Shown one piece after another: positions 60,397 through 64,000 of a DNA stretch of 64,000 bases. Under the pieces are notes generated by a model that saw only the letters and a list, made by a program, of their open reading frames with translations, was not told the DNA's origin and ran no database searches. How positions within the stretch are numbered: the stretch's first letter is position 1; each line of letters begins with the position of its first letter. Origin of the DNA: DASUPK01 sp963736305 (GTDB lineage Bacteria > Actinomycetota > Thermoleophilia > Solirubrobacterales > 70-9); the NCBI GenBank assembly GCA_963736305.1, contig CAVTOD010000006.1, positions 1-64,000 on the forward strand, given 5' to 3'. The translations under genes and the position numbers were made by a program.

Positions 60397-61836
60397 CTAG
60401 GGGCCATGACCGCGGGGCGAGTGCCCCGCATGCAATCGGTGCATGCCGGCGGGGAGCTTGATGTGCCCGCCGATCAGGAAGGTGGCGATCAGAAAACCGC
60501 CGACCGCGATCGCCGCGTCCATCGTGAAGGCCGTTTCGATCCCGTTGATGAAGCCGCTCCCGCTCTGGGCGCCATCGCTCGCTCCGATGAAGACGGTGGT
60601 CGTCAGCCCCAGCCCGACCGAGCCGCCTGCGATCTGGAACATGTAGATGATCGCCCCGGCGAGGCTGCGGCGAGCCTCCGCCACGGCGGTCACCCCAACC
60701 GTGGTCGCGGTCGGGTAGAAGAGACCAATCCCGAGTCCCAGGATGGCCATCCCCGGCACGATCGACGCATAGGTCTCGCTGTCGACCAACAGGGCGATCA
60801 GCGCCGGGCCGATTGCGATGCACCCCGACCCCACGATGAGCAGTGGCTTGGCCCCGAAGCGGTTGTAGAGGTTGCCCGCCACGAACGACACCGCCGCGAA
60901 GGTCGCCATCATCGGCAACATGCCGGCGCCGGCTTCGACCGGCGAGTAGCCGAGCACGTTGATCATCAATTGCGGCAGATAGAGCATCGCCGCGAAGAAG
61001 ACGGCCGACATCATCAGGATCGCGCCGCAGGTGTAGGCGAAGTCGCGGTTCTTCATCACATCCGGCGGAACCAGCGCGTGGTCCCCGGCGCGGCGCTCGA
61101 TGAACACGAAGCTCGTGATCAGGCCGACGCAGACGGCGAGCAGGGCGATGATCCGCGGGTCGCCCCAGCCCCAGTCGATCACCTGGTCGAAGGCGAGCAG
61201 GAGTGAGACCAGCCCGACGGACAAGGTGACGATCCCTCCGTAGTCCATCCGGGTGTCCTCCACCTCGGGTCGCGGCTGATGGATCTGCCGCCAGGTGACG
61301 AAGATCGCGAAGGCCGAGACAGGGAGGTTGAGGAAGAAGATCCATCGCCAGCTGAGCAGGTCCGTGAGCGCTCCGCCGATCAGCGGTCCAGCGGCGTTCC
61401 CGATCCCGGCCGCACCGAGGATGAAGCCGCCGGCCAGTCCCGCGCGCTCCTCGGGCAGCGCCGCGTAGGTCATGCCGAGGATCGCCGGCCACATCAGCGC
61501 GCCGCCGATGCCCATCAGCACCCGCATCGCAATCAGCCAGGCCTCGCTCTGCGCCGCGCCGCCGAGGATCGAGAACACGGCGAAGATCCCGGCGCCGACG
61601 AAGAACGCGCGGCGGCGGCCGAACAGATCCGCGAGCCGCCCGCCGGTGACGATCAGGACGCCGAAGGTGAGCGCGTAGGCGTTGACGACCCACTGAGCCG
61701 TCGACACGTCCGTGTGGAAGTCGTGCTCGATCTGCGGGATCGCGACATTGATCGCGGAGAAGTCGTTCGCGATCACGAAGACCGCGATCCCCATCGCGAT
61801 CAGAGCCAGCCATGTTCCTCGGTCGATTGGCTTCAT
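60397..61836 (-). CDS. MFS drug-efflux transporter, DHA2 (14-TM) type
   Basis: 479 residues from MKPIDRGTW at 61836; a much longer open frame upstream is antisense to the next gene. Motifs: NDFSAINVAIPQIEHDFHTD in TM1, TGGRLADLFGRRRAFFVGAG (motif A), GPLIGGALTDLLSWRWIFFL. The C-terminus is His-rich (MHRLHAGHSPRGHGP), a possible metal contact. Likely a proton-coupled exporter. It is convergent with the secreted protein gene. Confidence 0.88.
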   Translation of the reverse strand: MKPIDRGTWLALIAMGIAVFVIANDFSAINVAIPQIEHDFHTDVSTAQWVVNAYALTFGVLIVTGGRLADLFGRRRAFFVGAGIFAVFSILGGAAQSEAWLIAMRVLMGIGGALMWPAILGMTYAALPEERAGLAGGFILGAAGIGNAAGPLIGGALTDLLSWRWIFFLNLPVSAFAIFVTWRQIHQPRPEVEDTRMDYGGIVTLSVGLVSLLLAFDQVIDWGWGDPRIIALLAVCVGLITSFVFIERRAGDHALVPPDVMKNRDFAYTCGAILMMSAVFFAAMLYLPQLMINVLGYSPVEAGAGMLPMMATFAAVSFVAGNLYNRFGAKPLLIVGSGCIAIGPALIALLVDSETYASIVPGMAILGLGIGLFYPTATTVGVTAVAEARRSLAGAIIYMFQIAGGSVGLGLTTTVFIGASDGAQSGSGFINGIETAFTMDAAIAVGGFLIATFLIGGHIKLPAGMHRLHAGHSPRGHGP

Positions 61837-61986
61837 CGGTGAGCCGGTCGTGCGTCGGGCGGCATGAAGGAGTTCGTCGCGGCATCGGAGGATTCCTCCG
61901 CGATCACGGCGGCAGTCTCCCATTTGACAGCACCCCCGCCGGATGATCCAATCGCAGCGCGTTTGCGCAGTTCCGGGGGGTCGGAT

Positions 61987-62760
61987 ATGGGGAGAACGGA
62001 ACGAAATCACCCGCTGTCTGAGCCGCTGCCCTTTGCGGCGATGGTCGCCTGCGTGATCGCCGGCTTCCTGGCGCTCGATCACTTCGCCAACGCCGACGAG
62101 CAGCTGCTCCTCGGCGCGGCGACGTGGCTGGTCCTGATCGCGTCCTGTACGTCCCTCGAGCGCGAGGATCGCGCCCGTGCCCTGATGGTCGTGGTGGTTG
62201 CAAGCTGTGCCGAGGTGCTCGGTTCGGTCGTGCTCGGCGCGTACACCTATCGGCTCGAGAACCTGCCCGCGTTCGTCCCGCCGGGTCATGGGCTGGTCTT
62301 CCTGGCGGGCCTCGGCATCAGCCGTTCCGAGCCGGTCCGCCGCCACCCGCGTGCCTTCCTCTGGGCCGTGATCGCTCTGGTCGCCACCTGGGGCGCGGTG
62401 GGATTGGTCCTGCTCGGCCGCACCGATGCGCTCGGTGCGATCACAGGGGCGCTGCTGATCTACGTCCTGCTGCGTGGCCGGGCCGCGACGCTCTACGCCG
62501 GAGTCTTCCTGATGGTCGGGTTCCTGGAGATCTACGGGACCTCGATCGGCGCCTGGCACTGGGCCGCGACCGCCCCTGACACGCCCCTCCCAACGGGCAA
62601 CCCCCCGAGCGGCATCGCCGGCGTCTACGTCCTCTTCGACATCGCCGCAATCGCGATGGCCCCGCGTGCACTGGCGGCGTTCGACCGCCTGCGCCGGCTT
62701 CCCCCGCTCGCCTACTCGCTGATCCCGGCGGCCTCCAGGGCGTCGTCGCGCTCCCAGTAG
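61987..62760 (+). CDS. Polytopic membrane protein, unknown function
   Basis: 257 residues from MGRTERNHP at 61987, after a GGGG-containing leader; the frame is open from 61864. About eight hydrophobic segments, with the polar loop GAYTYRLENLPAFVPPGHGL and a later EIYGTSIGAWHWAATAPDTP. The His/Glu/Asp pattern within membranes suggests an enzyme or transporter but no family is assigned. Its 3' end overlaps the convergent NTF2-like gene by 49 bp. Confidence 0.6.
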   Translation: MGRTERNHPLSEPLPFAAMVACVIAGFLALDHFANADEQLLLGAATWLVLIASCTSLEREDRARALMVVVVASCAEVLGSVVLGAYTYRLENLPAFVPPGHGLVFLAGLGISRSEPVRRHPRAFLWAVIALVATWGAVGLVLLGRTDALGAITGALLIYVLLRGRAATLYAGVFLMVGFLEIYGTSIGAWHWAATAPDTPLPTGNPPSGIAGVYVLFDIAAIAMAPRALAAFDRLRRLPPLAYSLIPAASRASSRSQ

Positions 62761-63110
62761 TACTCCCAGCGCACGATCAGGCCGTCTCGAAGTGTGAGCA
62801 GCGTGCCGACGTCCTTGTTGATGTTGGCCCCGCTCCTCCTTCCGCGCGCGGAGTGGCGCTCGAGGATCAGGACGCGGTCGCCGAGATCGATCATCCGCTC
62901 GACCTCGAATTGGTAGTCCTCCCAGACGTTCAGGTACTCGGCGGTGGCCTGCCTCAGCCCCTCCGTGCCGTGCCACTTGCCGGCGAAGTCCGGCGCCTCC
63001 GAGCCGATCCGGACGAATTCGATCTCCGGATCGACGAACTCGCCGACGTACATGTCGCCGCTCTCACGACGTTCGTACATCTCCCTGACGATCTCGAGGT
63101 TCTCCGGCAT
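62712..63110 (-). CDS. NTF2/SnoaL-like protein
   Basis: 132 residues: MPENLEIVREMYERRESGDM, then FVDPEIEFVRIGSEAPDFAG and sheet strands ending LTLRDGLIVRWEYYWERDDA. The same fold type as 21526-21942, with typical conserved Trp/Tyr near the end. Ligand or substrate unknown. Confidence 0.7.
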   Translation of the reverse strand: MPENLEIVREMYERRESGDMYVGEFVDPEIEFVRIGSEAPDFAGKWHGTEGLRQATAEYLNVWEDYQFEVERMIDLGDRVLILERHSARGRRSGANINKDVGTLLTLRDGLIVRWEYYWERDDALEAAGISE

Positions 63111-63285
63111 CGCGACGCAGTATCCCGCCGAGCAGCGATGCGGCGGCGCCTCTGGCCCTCGGCACCCGCTCGAGCTCGATCGAGGCGCCTCGGCGCCGTG
63201 CGCAGCGGGGGCAGTGCCGCGGGGATGTGAGGGGGTTGCGGTCGAACATCGTCAGACCACAGTTCGGGCAATTCAAATAGGCCAT
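63064..63285 (-). CDS. Small zinc-ribbon protein
   Basis: 73 residues from MAYLNCPNC at 63285. Two CxxC pairs (CPNCG and CPRCARRRG) form a zinc ribbon; the rest is basic and unstructured. Its 3' end overlaps the start of the NTF2-like gene by 47 bp, so the end may be affected by an indel. Similar small zinc-ribbon proteins are common in this lineage, function unknown. Confidence 0.55.
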   Translation of the reverse strand: MAYLNCPNCGLTMFDRNPLTSPRHCPRCARRRGASIELERVPRARGAAASLLGGILRRDAGEPRDRQGDVRTS

Positions 63286-63443
63286 GTAGGCGCTCTCCTC
63301 CAGGGCATCGTTTAGTAAGGCAAACCGGATCCGTCCGGTCCGCTGCCCTGTCCCCCTATTCGGCGCGCTGTGCAAGGGCCTTCGCCGACCCCGGAGCTAT
63401 ACCCGCAGGGGAGGTTCCCCAATCGGCCTGGGGTCCGCCTGCT

Positions 63444-64000
63444 TTCACGCGAGGGTGTCGCGCAAATGCTGGTGATGCAGGCGCCGGCGGCTCCGCGGAA
63501 CCGGCAGCGAGCTGGATCGGTGTCGTTCAGGCCCCTGCCGGGGCCAAACCGCTCCGGTAGAGCTTCAGGAGGTTGTGGGTGGCGGCAATCAGGCGCCATT
63601 CCGAGCGGGCGGCGGCCCGGCCTCTTCGTTTGAGCCGGTCGATCCGCCGGTTCGCCTTGATCTGGGCGAAGACCGGCTCGACCATCGGCATCCGCTTCGA
63701 GTAGAGGGCGCCGCCCGGCTCAGTGTCGAGCACCCTGCGCATGAAGTCGTAGGGTCCGCCAAGGCGCGTCTTCCGTGGTCGTCCCCGGGTGGTGTCCGGG
63801 GCGACGATTGGGGTCATGCCTCGCTCGCGAAGAGCGTCGATGTGATCGTTCGACCAGTAGCCGGCGTCCGCCAGCACCACCTCGGGCCGCTCCCCAACGC
63901 CGGCCGCGTCGAGTTCGCGCTCGGCGGCCCGGATCATCGGGTCGAGCTGCTCGAAGTCGCCGCCCTCGGTGGTGATCTCGGCGGCGACGATCACCTGCCC
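63444..64000 (-). mobile_element. IS1182-type insertion sequence, copy 3, cut by the window edge
   Basis: The terminal inverted repeat at 63444-63466 is identical to that at 6403-6425. The transposase gene follows in the same orientation as copy 2. The other end lies outside the window. Confidence 0.85.
63527..64000 (-). CDS. IS1182-type transposase, C-terminal part
   Basis: The last 157 residues are visible and in frame to the window edge: VVLADAGYWSNDHIDALRER, IVAPDTTRGRPRKTRLGGPY, MPMVEPVFAQIKANRRIDRL and RSEWRLIAATHNLLKLYRSG. The differences from copy 2 are scattered. Whether it is intact upstream cannot be seen. Confidence 0.88.
   Translation of the reverse strand, partial: GQVIVAAEITTEGGDFEQLDPMIRAAERELDAAGVGERPEVVLADAGYWSNDHIDALRERGMTPIVAPDTTRGRPRKTRLGGPYDFMRRVLDTEPGGALYSKRMPMVEPVFAQIKANRRIDRLKRRGRAAARSEWRLIAATHNLLKLYRSGLAPAGA

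Overview
The window looks like a high-GC actinobacterial chromosome, most likely class Thermoleophilia (Solirubrobacterales-like). Evidence: very GC-rich codon use with frequent GTG/TTG starts, secreted proteins with Lys/Cys-rich C-terminal tails, and an operon order tlyA-nadK-recN-steA-pyrG-NUDIX-xerD that mirrors the classic actinobacterial (Mycobacterium Rv1694-Rv1701) order. No rRNA is present; two tRNA genes and one tRNA remnant are visible. The taxonomic call is an inference from gene content.

Layout. 0-5.6 kb: a frameshifted IS1182-type element, an NfuA-type Fe-S carrier, and a small set made of an ATP-grasp enzyme, a B12-binding radical SAM protein with a CCAEP tail, and a DsrE-like protein. 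5.6-10.9 kb: an accretion site downstream of tRNA-Met(CAT), with a second IS1182 copy, a plastocyanin-like lipoprotein, a secreted protein with a basic tail and an AhpD-like protein, bounded by a diverged ~180-bp direct repeat that contains the tRNA 3' half. 10.9-17 kb: an orphan HPt protein with a thioredoxin-like lipoprotein, an SDR, two glycosyltransferases, tRNA-Asn and an HNH protein. 17-36.5 kb: housekeeping genes, mostly on the minus strand (dnaG, dgt, recO, mutM, xerD, NUDIX, DUF3866, M20 peptidase, pyrG, MraY-like, a broken steA, recN, an inserted MFS pump, nadK, tlyA).

36.96-57.01 kb is the most interesting part: two integrative elements in tandem, delimited by three copies of an identical 22-bp core, each followed by a hairpin terminator. 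Each element carries its own family of 11-12-bp repeats at both inner ends (GTGCCAGAG in element 1, TTCGCCAGT in element 2), at the same distances from the core. They are best read as integrase arm-type sites. Element 1 (16.9 kb) carries a tyrosine integrase, an excisionase-like HTH protein, a duplicated noncoding module with swapped iteron-like repeats, lgt, a Zur/Znu zinc-uptake operon with a permease-binding-protein fusion, and a copper/cytochrome-oxidase assembly cassette (CopC-CopD, YcnI, CtaG, DsbA-like, two SCO proteins). Several genes of that cassette are frameshifted. Element 2 (3.2 kb) is a remnant with AlbA_2 and Prim-Pol fragments, an excisionase-like gene and a secreted protein gene.

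57-64 kb: an OmpR-type two-component system flanked by two secreted Ser/Gly/Asp-rich proteins, an MFS pump, a membrane protein, an NTF2-like protein, a zinc-ribbon protein and a third IS1182 copy running off the window edge. Functionally the window combines a conserved replication/repair/nucleotide core with a mobile metal-handling cargo: the zinc importer is probably Zur-controlled, and the copper proteins would feed CuA/CuB assembly of a haem-copper oxidase encoded elsewhere.
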